A stretch of DNA of 64,000 bases. It comes from Agelaius tricolor. Its lineage: Eukaryota > Chordata > Aves > Passeriformes > Icteridae. How positions within the stretch are numbered: position 1 is the stretch's first letter; each line of letters starts with the position of its first letter. Below are positions 1-10,267 of this stretch, piece by piece. The stretch lies in contig JALJCS010000007.1 in the NCBI GenBank assembly GCA_023055355.1, positions 592,001 to 656,000 of the forward strand. Reading direction: 5' to 3'. A model generated the notes under the pieces. That model saw only the letters and a program-made list of their open reading frames with translations, was not told the DNA's origin and searched no databases. A program made the translations under genes and the position numbers.

Positions 1-95
1 TGGGACAGTGGGAGGTGTCCCTGCCATGGCAGGGGTGGCCCTGGGTGGGATTTGGGGTCCCTCCCAGCCCAAACCAGTCTGGAATTCTGGGATCC
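1..95 (+). mobile_element. CR1 LINE 3' end, cut by window edge
   Basis: The sequence shows the CR1 3' block: CCCTGCCATGGCAGGGGTGG, then TTGGGGTCCCTCCCAGCCCAA, ending near CTGGAATTCTGGGATCCC. This matches the end of the avian CR1 3' UTR, which normally closes with short ATTCTGTG-like repeats. Only the last ~95 bp are visible because the window starts inside it. It is noncoding here. The same junction to the following unit recurs inverted near 14.5 kb. Confidence 0.85.
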
Positions 96-253
96 CATGG
101 AACAGCTCCCCTGGGTTTGCTGTGGCCAGCCCAGGATCCTGGCAGCATTCCTGGCTGCTTTGCTGGGCCAGCACAGGCCCAGCTCCATGGGGAATGTCCC
201 ACCTGGAGGAGTTTGCTGCCCCGAGCAGCTGAGCAGGGGCAACATTCTGGAGT
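91..253 (+). repeat. Dispersed unit A, inverted partner at 14.3-14.6 kb
   Basis: This ~165-bp segment runs from GATCCCATGGAACAGCTCCC to GCAACATTCTGGAG. It reappears in reverse orientation at 14341-14572, joined in both places to the 3' end of a CR1. No coding potential is seen. It may be an older repeat into which a CR1 inserted before copying, or a segmental duplication. Confidence 0.8.
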
Positions 254-310
254 TTGGCAGGGGTGGCACTGGGTGGGGTTAGGGTCCCTCCCAACCCAAT
301 CCACGCCATG
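254..310 (+). mobile_element. CR1 3'-end fragment
   Basis: GGCAGGGGTGGCACTGGGTG followed by GGGTCCCTCCCAACCCAATCC repeats the CR1 terminal block a second time, directly after unit A. Unit A is therefore flanked on both sides by CR1 3' pieces. The other copy of unit A lacks this second piece. Confidence 0.75.
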
Positions 311-775
311 CTTGTGTGACAATGACATTTCTCACAGCTGTCCAAGCACCTGGACACCCACAATGCCATTAAACCCCTCAGGGAGGAGGGTCTTTGAGGT
401 CTCCATGAACAGCACACCCAGAAGCCCCCCAGGCCCATCCGTGGCTGTGAGAGTGAAATCCCAGCCCCTGCAGCCCCTCAGCAGCTTCACTTCACTGCAG
501 AGCCTGCCAGAGCTTCCCAGCCGTGTGCGCCTCCTCAGGGCCCGGCCAGGAGCCGATCCTCACCCGGGACGCGCAGGGAGGGACATCAGCCCCGCATCCA
601 GCAGAGCCGGCTGCCCTAATTGGCTGCGCTAATGAGCGCCATTAATGAGCTGCTCTCCTGCAGCAGAGCCTCAGGGTCCGGATGCAGCAGCTCAGAGCAG
701 GCAGGAGCAGACCCAGGCCGGGAATTTCCCTGGCAGTGCCTCAGGGCTGCCCCCCCAACAGCAGCCGGGCATCTC
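311..775. other. Unique sequence; homeodomain-like motif cluster at 611-652
   Basis: No repeat or gene is recognised. At 611-652 there is a tight set of TAAT cores: TAATTGG (617), TAATGAG (630) and TTAATGAG (643), with AATGAGC occurring twice 13 bp apart. Such spacing is seen in conserved noncoding enhancers, but nothing here proves function. Confidence 0.35.
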
Positions 776-1935
776 TATCCACCCCAGGGCACTTCTGTTC
801 ACCCCAGGGACACCTCTGCCTACCCCAGGGACATCTCTGCCCACTCCATGGACACCTCTGCCCACCCCATGGACATCTCTGCCCACTCCATGGACACCTC
901 TGCCCACCCCAAGGGCACTTCTGTTCACCTCATGGACATCTCTGCCCATCTCATGGACACCTCTGCCCACCCCAGGGGCACTTCTGTTCACCCCATGGAC
1001 ACCTCTGCCCACTCCATGGACACCTCTGCCCACCCCAAGGGCACTTCTGTTCACCCCATGGACATCTCTGCCCACCTCATGGACACCTCTGCTCACCCCA
1101 TGGACATCTCTGCCCATCTCATGGACACCTCTGCTCACCCCATGGACATCTCTGCCCATCTCATGGACACCTCTGCCCACCCCAGGGGCACCTCTGCCCA
1201 CTCCATGGACACCTCTGCCCACCCCAAGGGCACTTCTGTTCACCTCATGGACATCTCTGCCCACCTCATGGACACCTTTGTCCACCCTGCTGCCACCTCT
1301 GCCCTCCCATTCCACCTCTGCCCAACTCGCTGCCACCTCTGCACTCCTCATGCACACCTCTGCCCACCCCACTGCCACTTCTGCCCACCCCAGAGACATC
1401 TCTATCCACCCCGTGGACACCTCTGCTCAGCCCATGGACACCTTTGCCCATCTCATGGACACCTCTGCCCACTCCAGAGACACTTCTGTTCACCCCATGG
1501 ACATCTCTGTCTATTCCATTGACATCTCTGCCCTCCCCATGGACATCTCTGCCCACCCCATGGACATCTCTGCTCACCCTATGGACACCTCTGCCCACCT
1601 CAGGGATGCCTGTACCCTCCACAGGGACACCTCTGGTCACCCCAAGGACACCTCTGCCCACCCCATGGATACCTCTGCCCACCCCAGGGGCGCTTCTGTT
1701 CACCTCATGGACACCTCTGGTCACCCCAGGGACGCTTCTGCTCACCCTATGGACACCTCGGACCACCCCACCGCCACTTCTGCCCACCCCAGAGACATCT
1801 CTATCCACCCCATGGACACCTCTGCCCACCTCATGGACATCTCTACCCACCCCAAGGACACCTCTGCCCACCCCACTGCCACCTCTGCCCACCCCAGGGA
1901 CCTCCCTGCCCACCCCACAGGCACAGCAAGAGCTG
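776..1935. repeat. 21-bp minisatellite, about 55 copies
   Basis: The units read like CCATGGACACCTCTGCCCAC with one more base, alternating with CATCTCTGCCC and CACTTCTGTTCACC variants. The period is 21 bp, a multiple of three, so several frames stay open for 250-475 codons on both strands. These are repeat artefacts. Unit variants are interspersed rather than blocked, suggesting repeated local duplication. Confidence 0.95.
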
Positions 1936-2387
1936 CCACAGGCCACCAAAGGGACGCTTGCCAGTCTGGCTGTTGGCAGCACTTTGGATTTTTGCCATCC
2001 CAGCAGTGCTGGGCATGGAGAGAGGGAGAAAACCCTGCTGGAGTGACAATCTTGGGACACCACACTGGATAAAAGCTTCCCAAGGTGGATGTTCAGCTGA
2101 ATTTGTGGCAGGACTTTTAGCTTTGTTGTTAAAATAATTATTCTGTATTAATTTAAAGGGAATAAAATATTCAGGCTCTGAAAGCCTTTTGGGGAGCAGA
2201 GATTTCCACACAGGGAGTGCAGCAATCCCAGAGTCCAGAGGGGCTTTGTCAGGCCCCAGGCTGGATTCCAGTTTCACAAAACCATGGACAATCCCCCCCC
2301 TGGGATGAGCCCCACCCCTGGAGGGGAGGACAGGTGGGTTTTGTCACCAGAACTTCTCTTCTGGTGTCCCCCTCTGGTCAGTGGCAC
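1936..2387. other. Unique sequence, nothing recognised
   Basis: Moderately AT-rich from about 2095 to 2180 (TAAAATAATTATTCTG). No repeat family, gene or RNA is recognised. Confidence 0.5.
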
Positions 2388-2600
2388 TGGTTGGAGTGAC
2401 CTTAAAGCCCACCCAGTGCCAGCCCTGCCATGGCAGGGACACCTCCCACTGTCCCCAGTGCCCAGCCTGGCCTTGGGCACTGCCAGGGATGCAGGGGCAG
2501 CCCCAGCTGCTCTGGGCACCCTGTGCCAGGGCCTGCCCACCCTGCCAGGGAACAATTCCTCATGGCCAAGATCCCATCCAGCTCCTGCAGGTCCTGGAGG
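2388..2600 (-). mobile_element. CR1 LINE 3' part
   Basis: Read on the minus strand this gives the standard order: GGAACAATTCC-side block, CTGGCAGTGCCCAAGGCCAG, CAGTGGGAGGTGTCCCTGCC, then the terminal GGTCACTCCAACCAG. The 5' part of the element is missing. Confidence 0.85.
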
Positions 2601-2995
2601 GCCACAGCTGCGTCACCTCCTGGGTTCCAGGAGCTCTGGGAAGTGGAGCAATCCCGTGGCCAATGAGGGATTTGCCACAGGTGATTTTAATGCCATTTTA
2701 GCACTGTGAACCCACGAGGAGCTGAGCAGAGCAGAGCAGAGCAGAAGCAGCAGCAGCACAGACAGATCTGTGCTCCTGGGCTCTGCCTGTGTCAGCCTGG
2801 AGGAGTTTCTCTGTGGGTTTTCTTCCCCTCAGAATCCCAAATTCCCCAGAATCCCAACTCCTCCAGAGGCCAAAATATGCTTCTTCCAGGTTTGCTCTTG
2901 GAGGAACAAAACTCTCCTGTTAATCCTGACAAAGGATAGGCCAGACCCAGACTTGATCCGGGCCTATCCGGCCTGCCCTTGGCTGAGCATCCCCC
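2601..2995. other. Unique sequence with short AGCAG run
   Basis: GAGCAGAGCAGAGCAGAGCAG with trailing AGCAGCAGCAG lies at about 2721-2760. The rest, to the start of the next minisatellite, shows no recognised feature. Confidence 0.5.
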
Positions 2996-4135
2996 AGAGG
3001 GCCTGGAGGGGGATGAATCCCACCAGGAGGGGGATGGATCCCAGGAGAGGGGATGGATCCCAGGAGTGGGGATGGATCCCACTGGGAGAGGGGATGGATT
3101 CCAGGAGTGGGGTGGATCCCAGGAGTGGGGATAGTGGGGATGGATCTCACCAGGAGAGGGGATGGATCCTGCTGGGAGACTGGATGGATTCCAGGAGAGG
3201 GGATGGATCCTGCCGGGAGCGGGAATGGATCCAGCCGGGAATGGGGATGGATTCCAGGAGAGGGGATGGATCCCAGGAGAGGGGATGGATCCTGCCGGGA
3301 GCAGGAATGGATCCAGCCGGGAATGGGGATGGATCCTGCCCGGAGGGGGATGGATCCCGCCAGGAGCGGGGGTTGATCCCTGGAGGAGGGCTGATCCCAG
3401 GAGGAAGATCGATCCTGGTAGCGGGTTCGATCCCGCTGGGAATGGGGATGGATCCTGGAGGAGGATTGGTCCCAGTAGCGGGGTAGATCCTGCCGGGAAT
3501 GGGGATGGATCCGGGAGCAGGGATGGATCCCGCCGGGAGCGGGGGTGGATCTCGGGAGCAGGGATGGATCCCGCCGGGAGCGGGGTTGATCCCGGGAGCG
3601 GGGATCGATGCCTGTAGCGGGGTCGGTCCCGCCGGGAGCGGGGATGGATCCGGGAGCAGGGATGGATCCCGGGAGCAGGGATGGATCCCGCCGGGAGCGG
3701 GGATGGATCCGGGAGCGGGGATGGATCCCGCCGGGAGCGGGGATGGATCCGGGAGCAGGGATGGATCCCGGGAGCAGGGATGGGTCCTGCAGGGAGTGGG
3801 AATGGATCCCGGGAGCAGGGATGGATCCCGCCGGGAATGAGGATGGATCCGGGAGCAGGGATCGATGCCCGTAGCGGGGTCGGTCCCGCCGGGAGCGGGG
3901 ATGGATCCGGGAGCAGGGATGGATCCCGCCGGGAATGGGGATGGATCCGGGAGCGGGGATGGATCCGGGAGCAGGGATGGATCCCGGGAGCAGGGATGGA
4001 TCCCGGGAGCAGGGATGGGTCCTGCAGGGAGCGGGAATGGATCCCGGGAGCAGGGATGGATCCCGCCGGGAGCGGGGATGGATCCGGGAGCGGGGATCGA
4101 TGCCCGTAGCGGGGTCGGTCCCGCCGGGAGCGGGC
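2996..4135. repeat. GC-rich 18/19/22-bp minisatellite with higher-order units
   Basis: Units begin GGATGGATCC and continue as CGGGAGCAG (short) or CGCCGGGAGCGG (long). A distinctive insert, GATCGATGCC followed by GTAGCGGGGTCGGTCCCGCC, recurs at 3604, 3862 and 4097, giving a higher-order period of about 235-260 bp. The left half is more degenerate (GGAATGGGGATGG variants), and the right half is more uniform and CpG-rich. Minus-strand open frames near 570 codons are produced by the repeat. Confidence 0.95.
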
Positions 4136-4480
4136 GGGGCGGGCGCTGCTCTGTATGCAGGGGGAGCCGCCGCGGCGCTGCCGCCCTGGCCATTGTTCGC
4201 CGGGCACGGCGACCATCTGGAAAAGGCAGCGGGGAGACAGAGACCCCCCCGCTCCGGCCGCAGCCCCGCGCTCCCTGCGGGGACAAGGACAAGGACGGGC
4301 ACGGCTCGTTCCCGAGTGCCACCGAGGGGGACACGCGGGGACAGGCGGGGACAGGCCGGCTTTGGGAGCAGCGCTTCCCTCGGTCCCGGCAGTGCCTCCG
4401 CTGCCACAGCCCCACCCGAGGCCGGAGGGATTTGAACCATCGGCGGGGATTTTTGCCCCGGTTCCGGGGTGATCAGTGCC
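4095..4480. promoter_or_regulatory. CpG island with GC boxes
   Basis: CpG-dense sequence starts in the last minisatellite unit and includes GGGCGGGGCGGGC at 4132-4144 (overlapping Sp1-type GC boxes) and GCCGCCGCGGCGCTGCCGCC near 4165. An island with GC boxes is typical of vertebrate promoters, but no exon could be identified beside it. It may be an orphan island or a by-product of the GC-rich array. Confidence 0.4.
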
Positions 4481-5189
4481 AGGCACCAGTGAGGGAGGTG
4501 TGTTTGGCACCCCTTCCCCTGAGCAGGAGTCACCCAGCCCCTGCTGACGCCTCCCTTTGGGTTCTCCAAAGGCTCCTCTGGCACGAGGGGTTGGGTGAGG
4601 GCGGTTTTGGCCACGCCAGGACGGATGAGCAACTTTTCCAACACTCCCTGTCCAAACACTGCCTGGCCTGGCTGCTCACCCCCGTGAGCAGGAGCAGGCT
4701 GGGGATGGAAACAGGAGGAGGGAAATGGTTCAAGGGGAGCTCCAGCAGTGTCACTGGCTGCTCATTCCCAGTGTCTGCTGTGTTTGCCTTCCCTGCCCTG
4801 CCAAATCTTCCCCACCAAACGGGAGCCCACAGGCTCAGGAATCATTTCCCTGGATGTTCTCCAGGGCAAAGGCTGTGCTGCCTGCACTGCTCCCCAAGTT
4901 CCTCACACCCAGAACATCAGGTATGGGATGGGTGTGGGGGGAATCTGGGTGTTATTCTACTCAGCAGCAAAACCTAAACAGCTGAGGGACCTGAATCCCA
5001 TTGAATAAAGGGCCTGGAGTGCTTCAGGTTCCTCATTGCTGCTGCTTTGTGTCTCCTGGGCAGCTCCCACAGAACCCATCAGAGCTGCCACGTGCAGCCC
5101 TGCAGTGATGGCACCAATCTGCCAGGAGAATTCCATACCCAGCACCAGCTTCCCATGGCAGACATCCTTCAGATCCCACATGGCAATCC
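4481..5189. other. Unique sequence, nothing recognised
   Basis: No repeat family or convincing reading frame is seen. The composition is balanced. Confidence 0.5.
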
Positions 5190-5700
5190 CAGAGGATCCC
5201 TGGGGCTGGCCCAGCCCTGCCAGCCCATGCAGTGCCAGCTGTGCCCCATGGGCACCTTGTCCCCAGCCCAGAGCACTCAGTGCCACCTGCAGGGGACACC
5301 TGCAGGGCTGGGCACTGCAAAGCTCCCTGGGCAGCCCCTGCCAAGGCCTGAGCTCCCTTGCCATGGGCAAATTGCTGCTGCTGTCCAAGCTGAGCCTGCC
5401 CTGGCCCAGCCTGAGGCCGTTCCCTCTGCTCCTGTCCCTGTGCCCTGGGAGCAGAGCCCGACCCCCCCGGCTGTGCCCTCCTGGCAGGGACTTGTGCAGA
5501 GCCACAAGGGCCCCTGAGCCTCCTTTGCTCCAGCCCCAGCCCCTGCCCAGCTCCCTCAGGGATTCTCCAGCCCCTGCCCAGCTCCGTTCCCTGCCCTGGA
5601 CACGCTCCAGCCCCTCCAGGGCTCTCCTGCAGGACCCAGAACTGGGCACAGAACTCCTTTCCTTGCTCTCCACCGGGGCCACCTGAGCCACTGCCACCTG
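5190..5700 (-). mobile_element. CR1 LINE, ORF2 end plus 3' UTR
   Basis: One of the longer CR1 copies. On the minus strand it runs from CGGTGGAGAGCAAGGAAAGG through the block giving residues RGNGLRLGQGRLSL, to CCAGCCCCAGGGATCC. That short peptide resembles the conserved C-terminal part of the CR1 ORF2 reverse-transcriptase protein, so the segment spans the end of ORF2 and the 3' UTR. It is broken by stops and frameshifts and is 5'-truncated. The same subfamily recurs at 53637-53977 and 57755-58094. Confidence 0.88.
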
Positions 5701-6110
5701 TGACCCCTGGGGAAGCGCCACCTCTGCAGGGCATTTTCCATACTCGCTGACAAAACCAGAGGGATGAAGATGTTTCCATTTCAGTTTGGGAGTCACCAGG
5801 CCCCACTCACTCCTACACAACTCCTGCTCTGGATCCATGGGGCAGGCTGGGATTTTCCAGGCTGTGTTCCATTGCAGTGGGATCTGTGTATGATTATCCC
5901 AGTTTCCCCTGGCAATCCCAGCTCCTGCCCCTCCGTGCATCGGCCCGAGGCCCCTGCCAGGCTCCGCGGGGAGATGGGATTTGGCACCTCAGCTCTGCAT
6001 CCCCGGTCCCAGGGCCGGAGCCCAGACCCCCCCACCTTTTGGCATCTCCCGCTCCTTTCTGAGCGCACAGAGGGGCTCTGCTCCCCGCGGGCACAGCCCA
6101 GGTGAAGGGA
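5701..6110. other. Unique sequence, nothing recognised
   Basis: No repeat or gene is recognised. CpG content rises towards the right-hand end. Confidence 0.45.
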
Positions 6111-6710
6111 ACAGAGGCGCTCTGTGCTGCGGGGGCCGCCCCGCGCCCCGGCCTCGCAGGTGCTCGAGGAACTTGGCGTGGGGACGCCGCCCCCCCGGCA
6201 CATCCATTACCTTTTGGCCGCCTCTAATGAATCATTCATCCCTTTCTGGGCACGGAGAATGGGAGCTTCGCCCGGCGCGGCCCCGGCCCCGGCTGCCTCC
6301 CCCCGGTTTGTTCCCTTTCAGCCGCGCTCTTCCTGCCGCTTTCTGCCCCCTCAATGGGCGAGGAGCGAAACCGGATGGCTGGATGGAGCGCTGGGAAATG
6401 ACTTCAGAGCCACCTTTGTTCGTCGCCCGGTTTCGCTGCCCGCTCTTGGCCGTGTGTCGCTGTGAATGGAGGCGTTGGAAGGCGCTGGGCAGCCCCGGCC
6501 GGGAGCGCTGCCGTCCCTGCGGGCCGGGCTGGCAGCAGGGATGGGCATTGCCAAGTGCCCGTGGCACCGCGCTTTGTGCTCCGCGTTGGGCACAGGCTCC
6601 GAGCAAATTGTGCCTTTGCACGGCAGCGGTGTCGGCCCCAAGGAGCTCTGACTCCAGAGAGGCTCCGAGCACGGTCCCGGCTCCCGAGAGCGAAGCCAAG
6701 GCTCTCAAAG
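6060..6710. promoter_or_regulatory. CpG-rich segment with conserved-element character
   Basis: CpG-dense DNA (GGGGCCGCCCCGCGCCCCGG near 6130; CGCCCGGCGCGGCCCCGGCC near 6270) surrounds an AT-rich core with CTAATGAATCATTCATCC at about 6223-6240. The mixture of island and homeodomain-like core suggests a promoter-proximal or enhancer element, without proof. No exon was found. Confidence 0.3.
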
Positions 6711-6814
6711 GGGTTTTATGCACCGGCCCTTGGGATTTCACAGCTCGCTGGCTCGGCTTGGCCGCTGAAGGGCTAGAAATGATTTTGCGCTGGTTTTCTG
6801 TCGTGTGACATTGT

Positions 6815-7200
6815 TCAAGGGAGCGTTTGACTGCTCATTTCAAGGTGTTAGACAAAGAAAAACTCTCTAACTTCTATGTCCTCGTCAATTTTCAGTGAGT
6901 GAAACCTGTGGCCAAATCAATGCGCTTTGCATCGAGCTGTTGTGGGGTAACAGAGCCCAGCCAGCTGCTACAAGGGGAGATATTTGCACTCCAGTTATTT
7001 TTACTGAAGCTCCTGGTGTCTGCAGCAAAATACAAATATTCACTCCACAGAATTACTTGCAAGTGGCATTTCAGTTTGCTTTTTGAGCATCTGCACCGAA
7101 CAGAGACAATAACCGAGTTTGAGTTAGGAATGACTCAATCCATCAATTTGCACAGCTCCCGTGCCTGCAGGTGGAAAATTGATTGTTGATATGAAAACGG
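6815..7200. promoter_or_regulatory. Candidate conserved noncoding element
   Basis: Unique, AT-leaning and free of recognisable repeats. It contains short motif-like stretches such as AATCAATGCGCTTTGCATCG, CAAATATTCACTCC and TGACTCAATCCATCAATTTG. This is inference from texture only. Confidence 0.3.
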
Positions 7201-7904
7201 GGAAAAACAAGGATCCACCACAACCACCACACATGTCACCCTCTAAAAACCCTACAGAGCGCCAGCTCAGGGCTGTGCTCGTCCTGCTCCATTCCCACCT
7301 GCTCCCCACACGGCACAAAGGACTTGGGCTGGGCTGGATTGGTGACTTTGGGTGGCTCTGGTGAGGCATGAGGTGCAGCTGGGGGAGCCTGAGTCCCTTC
7401 AGCAGGGCTGGGAGTGAGCCCAGAGCTGTGGGGGTGGCAGGAGCCCGGGCTGGGACAGCAGCAGAGCTTTAGGAGCCCCCAAAAAGCTCCAGGCAGAGCT
7501 GGGCAGGAGCTGCTGGTGCCATTCCCTGCCAGCGCTGCTCCCTGCCAGTGCCGCTCTCCCCTCTCCCACACCCCAATTTCCCATTTTCCCCCCTATTTTC
7601 TCCCTCCTGCTGTAGCCCCATTTCTCTTCACAGGCAAAAGCAAGGCAATTCCTCCCAAGAACATTCTGATCTCGTTTGCCGTGCCTGTGTTTGTGCAGGC
7701 GCAGAATGCAATACGGAGATGGTTTCCCCAAAGTCACGGCGCTCTGCACGGTGGTCTGGGTTTCTGATGTTGTAAACCTTGTTTTAGTGACATAATAGAA
7801 GTAGACATTCTGCAGGTAAAGAATCCCCTTGGTCATTTTACACCAGCACAGGCCTGAGGCTTGGCTGGCAGCGGATAAACCTCCCGAGGTGTGTTTGTGT
7901 TTGC
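7201..7904. other. Unique sequence, nothing recognised
   Basis: No repeat family or gene is recognised. The right end is GTGTTTGTGTTTG just before the pentanucleotide array. Confidence 0.45.
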
Positions 7905-8108
7905 TCCCTCTCCTCTCCTCTCCTCTCCTCTCCTCTCCTCTCCTCTCCTCTCCTCTCCTCTCCTCTCCTCTCCTCTCCTCTCCTCTCCTCTCCTCTCCTC
8001 TCCTCTCCTCTCCTCTCCTCTCCTCTCCTCTCCTCTCCTCTCCTCTCCTCTCCTCTCCTCTCCTCTCCTCTCCTCTCCTCTCCTCTCCTCTCCTCTCCTC
8101 CCTCCCTC
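7905..8108. repeat. Pure (TCCTC)n pentanucleotide, about 40 copies
   Basis: About 200 bp of essentially uninterrupted TCCTC on the plus strand (GAGGA on the minus). It is a homopyrimidine:homopurine tract with mirror symmetry. The purity implies recent expansion or high mutability. Long frames reading SPLLS or GEERR are artefacts. Confidence 0.97.
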
Positions 8109-8505
8109 CTGCCCCTGTTGGCCGGGGTGGCCCTGCAGTCACCCAGCACGGCTGTCCCTTCCCGCTGCCATCAGGAAGGTGCCCGGGACACAAAGGCCCG
8201 GCCCACGGTGCCAAGTCTGGGCTGGCAGCGGCGGCTCCGTGCCACGGCAGCGCCGTGCCAGGGGCTCTGCCTGCCGGGAGGAGACCCCGCTCCTTTCCAA
8301 GGGCTTTGCTGCCTTTCTTTCATTCATTGTGTCTTTTCCTCTCGGAAATAAAAAGAAATGGAAGGGATGGTGGCCACCAGGATTGAGCTCTTGCAACAAT
8401 AACTGAAATCTTTGGGGGTTTAATGTATTTTTTTTTTCTCTCCTCCAGGGATGAAAAATACCCTCCCAGGAGGAAAAAAACCCCAAGAAAATAATCAAAC
8501 CCCTG
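8109..8505. other. Unique sequence, nothing recognised
   Basis: GC-rich at the left, AT-richer with short A and T runs at the right. No gene is recognised. Confidence 0.45.
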
Positions 8506-8577
8506 CAGTGCAGCAGGAGTTGGACTTCAATGACTTTGTGGGTCCCTTCCAGCTCAGGATTTTGTGACTCTATGAAG
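8506..8577 (+). mobile_element. CR1 3'-end fragment
   Basis: GGACTTCAATGACTTTGTGG followed by GTCCCTTCCAGCTCAGGATT and TTGTGACTCTATGAA matches the terminal CR1 block and its ATTCTATG-like tail. About 70 bp. Confidence 0.75.
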
Positions 8578-8626
8578 TCTAAGCAGCCATTTACAGCTTT
8601 GAGCCTGGTGCATTTTATTGAGCAGG

Positions 8627-8715
8627 AGAATCACAGAATACTCAAAGTTGGAAGAGGTTTCTAAGATCAACAAGACCAACTGTCAGCCCAGCACTTGCAC
8701 TGTGAAATGCTGTGT
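8627..8715 (-). mobile_element. CR1 3'-end fragment, opposite orientation
   Basis: GAATCACAGAATACTCAAAG followed by TTGGAAGAGGTTTCTAAGAT and CAACAAGACCAACTGTCAGC is the minus-strand form of a CR1 end. It lies tail to tail with the fragment about 50 bp to its left. Confidence 0.75.
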
Positions 8716-9177
8716 ATTTCACTCTTATAATTCCCTTGGAGAAGGAAAAATGGTGTGTGAGTGCCCAGAGCTCCTCTCCCACCACAGGAGACCCCAACCC
8801 TGCCCTGGACCCTGGGGTGCTGTTGCTGGAGAAGAGGCTTTGAACAAGGTGTGAAACAGAGAAATGGAAAAAGAGGACCAGGAAAAAACTCAAATCTTCA
8901 TCTTCCTCCTGGCTTCACTTTGGACAAGAAGGAAAAAGATCCCATCTCACCACGGGTCCTGGTGCCACTTCCTCTGATCAGGAACTCCCAAAGGGAAGCC
9001 TTGGCTCCCTGCAAAGTCCTCTCGTGTAGTTTAAAACTTTAAACTTTAAGTTAAAACTTTAAGTTTTCTACTATGTGATATTACACACTTTTGTTTAAAC
9101 TATGTACTTACAGTTTTAGTTTTATTATTTAATTTTGGAAGGGTTTTTGATGGTTTCAGGTCAAATGCAGTGTTCTC
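8716..9177. other. Unique sequence with short AAAACTTTAA repeats
   Basis: At about 9026-9072 the motif AAAACTTTAA is repeated imperfectly several times. Otherwise nothing is recognised. Confidence 0.45.
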
Positions 9178-9262
9178 TTGGGGGTCAGTGCCTGTCAGCA
9201 CAGAAAGTCTGAAATTCCCAGTGACCAGGGTTCCAACACTCCCTCATCCCAATCCCTCTTTT
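9178..9262 (-). repeat. Dispersed unit C, inverted partner at 34.8 kb
   Basis: GGGGTCAGTGCCTGTCAGCA then CAGAAAGTCTGAAATTCCCA is the reverse complement of 34795-34885 with few differences. In both places a CR1 3' end carrying a pentanucleotide array lies next to it. At 34.8 kb it precedes an LTR, so it may be a remnant of a retroviral interior. Confidence 0.65.
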
Positions 9263-9327
9263 TCCTGTCCAAAGGGAAGTTTGTCCATGGGATGGACTCT
9301 GCTTCCATGGACACTTTGCTCCTGGGA

Positions 9328-9402
9328 CAGTGGAAGGTGGTCCTGCCGTGGCAGGGGTGGCACTGGATGGGCTTTTAGGTCCCTGCCAGCCCAATCCAAT
9401 TG
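9328..9402 (+). mobile_element. CR1 3' end, seeding a CCAAC array
   Basis: GGGACAGTGGAAGGTGGTCC and GGCAGGGGTGGCACTGGATG lead to GTCCCTGCCAGCCCAATCC. Where the usual AACCCAAACCATTCCATGATT tail should follow, an array of CCAAC begins. The expected end (CCATTCCATGATCC) reappears after the array at about 9636-9650. Confidence 0.85.
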
Positions 9403-9645
9403 AACCCAACCCAACTCAGCTGAACCCAACCCATCCCATCCCAACCCATCCAAACCCAACCCAACCCAACCCATCCAAACCCAACCCAACCCAACCCAAC
9501 CCAACCCAACCCAATCCACCACAACCTAAACCAACTCAGCCCAACCTAATCCAACCCAGCCCAACCCAATCCAATTCAACCCAACTCAACCCAACCCAAT
9601 CCAACCCAACCCAACCCAGCCCAGCCCAACCCAATCCATTCCATG
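9400..9645. repeat. (CCAAC)n array inside a CR1 3' end
   Basis: About 240 bp of CCAAC units with CCATC, CCAAT and CCAGC variants. Normal CR1 tail sequence stands on both sides, so the array has grown from the CCCAACCC present in the element itself. Confidence 0.93.
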
Positions 9646-9721
9646 ATCCAGGGAAAAGGCCATCCTTGGGAACTTCAGTCCCAGCACCTCCCTCAGGACA
9701 GTCCCCTCATGTTTTCCCTCA

Positions 9722-10266
9722 CCTGTTCCTGGGGACACCATCACTGCCCAGAGGGAAGGGATTGTCCCACTCTGCTCCGGGCTGGGGCAGCCTCACCTCC
9801 AGTGCTGGGACAGTGCTGGGTGTGTCAATGAAAGATCAGAAGCTGTTGGAAAGGGTCCAGAGGAGGGACACGAGGCTGGGGAAGGGTCAGGAGGGGCCCC
9901 CCGAGGTGCCCTGGGCAGCCCAGGCTGGAGCAGCCTGAGCTCAGAGCTCCCCGGGGCTGCAGCTCCTCCCGAGGGGCAGCGCAGGGACAGCTCCGAGCTC
10001 TGCTCTGGGACAGGGACAGCACCAGGGAGCGCCTGGGGCTGGGCCAGGCCAGCTCAGGCTGCAGAGCAGGGCAAGGTTCTTGCCCAGAGGGTGCTGGCAC
10101 TGCCCAGGCTGCCCAGGGAATGGGCACGGCCCCGAGGCTGCCACAGCTCCAGGAGCCTTTGGCCAGCGCTGCCAGGGATGCCCAGGCTGGGCTTGCTGGG
10201 CTCTGGGCAGGGCAGGGCTGGCACTGGGGGATCCCTGGGGTCCCTCCAGCTCAGGACATTCTGTAA
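9722..10266 (+). mobile_element. CR1 LINE, left arm and loop of a palindrome
   Basis: A CR1 copy of about 545 bp covering the ORF2 end (around GTCCAGAGGAGGGACACGAG) and 3' UTR, ending CCAGCTCAGGACATTCTGTA. Its first ~240 bp (9722-9960) are the reverse complement of 10268-10496 plus 11151-11166, giving a large inverted repeat. The middle (9960-10266) is the loop. Stops show it is dead. Confidence 0.88.
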
Positions 10267-10267
10267 T

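Noticed and set aside
645..2072. Open frame of about 475 codons, plus overlapping long frames on both strands
   Set aside because: It is the translation of a 21-bp minisatellite; the period is a multiple of three, so frames stay open without selection.
3405..3445. tRNA T-arm-like sequence GGGTTCGATCCC
   Set aside because: It is a chance palindrome inside a minisatellite; the stem/loop sizes do not fit and there is no D-arm, anticodon arm or acceptor stem around it.
2792..4659. Minus-strand open frames of 420-579 codons rich in P, S, G, I
   Set aside because: They read through the 18/22-bp GC-rich minisatellite; three frames are open at once, and there is no domain or splice structure.
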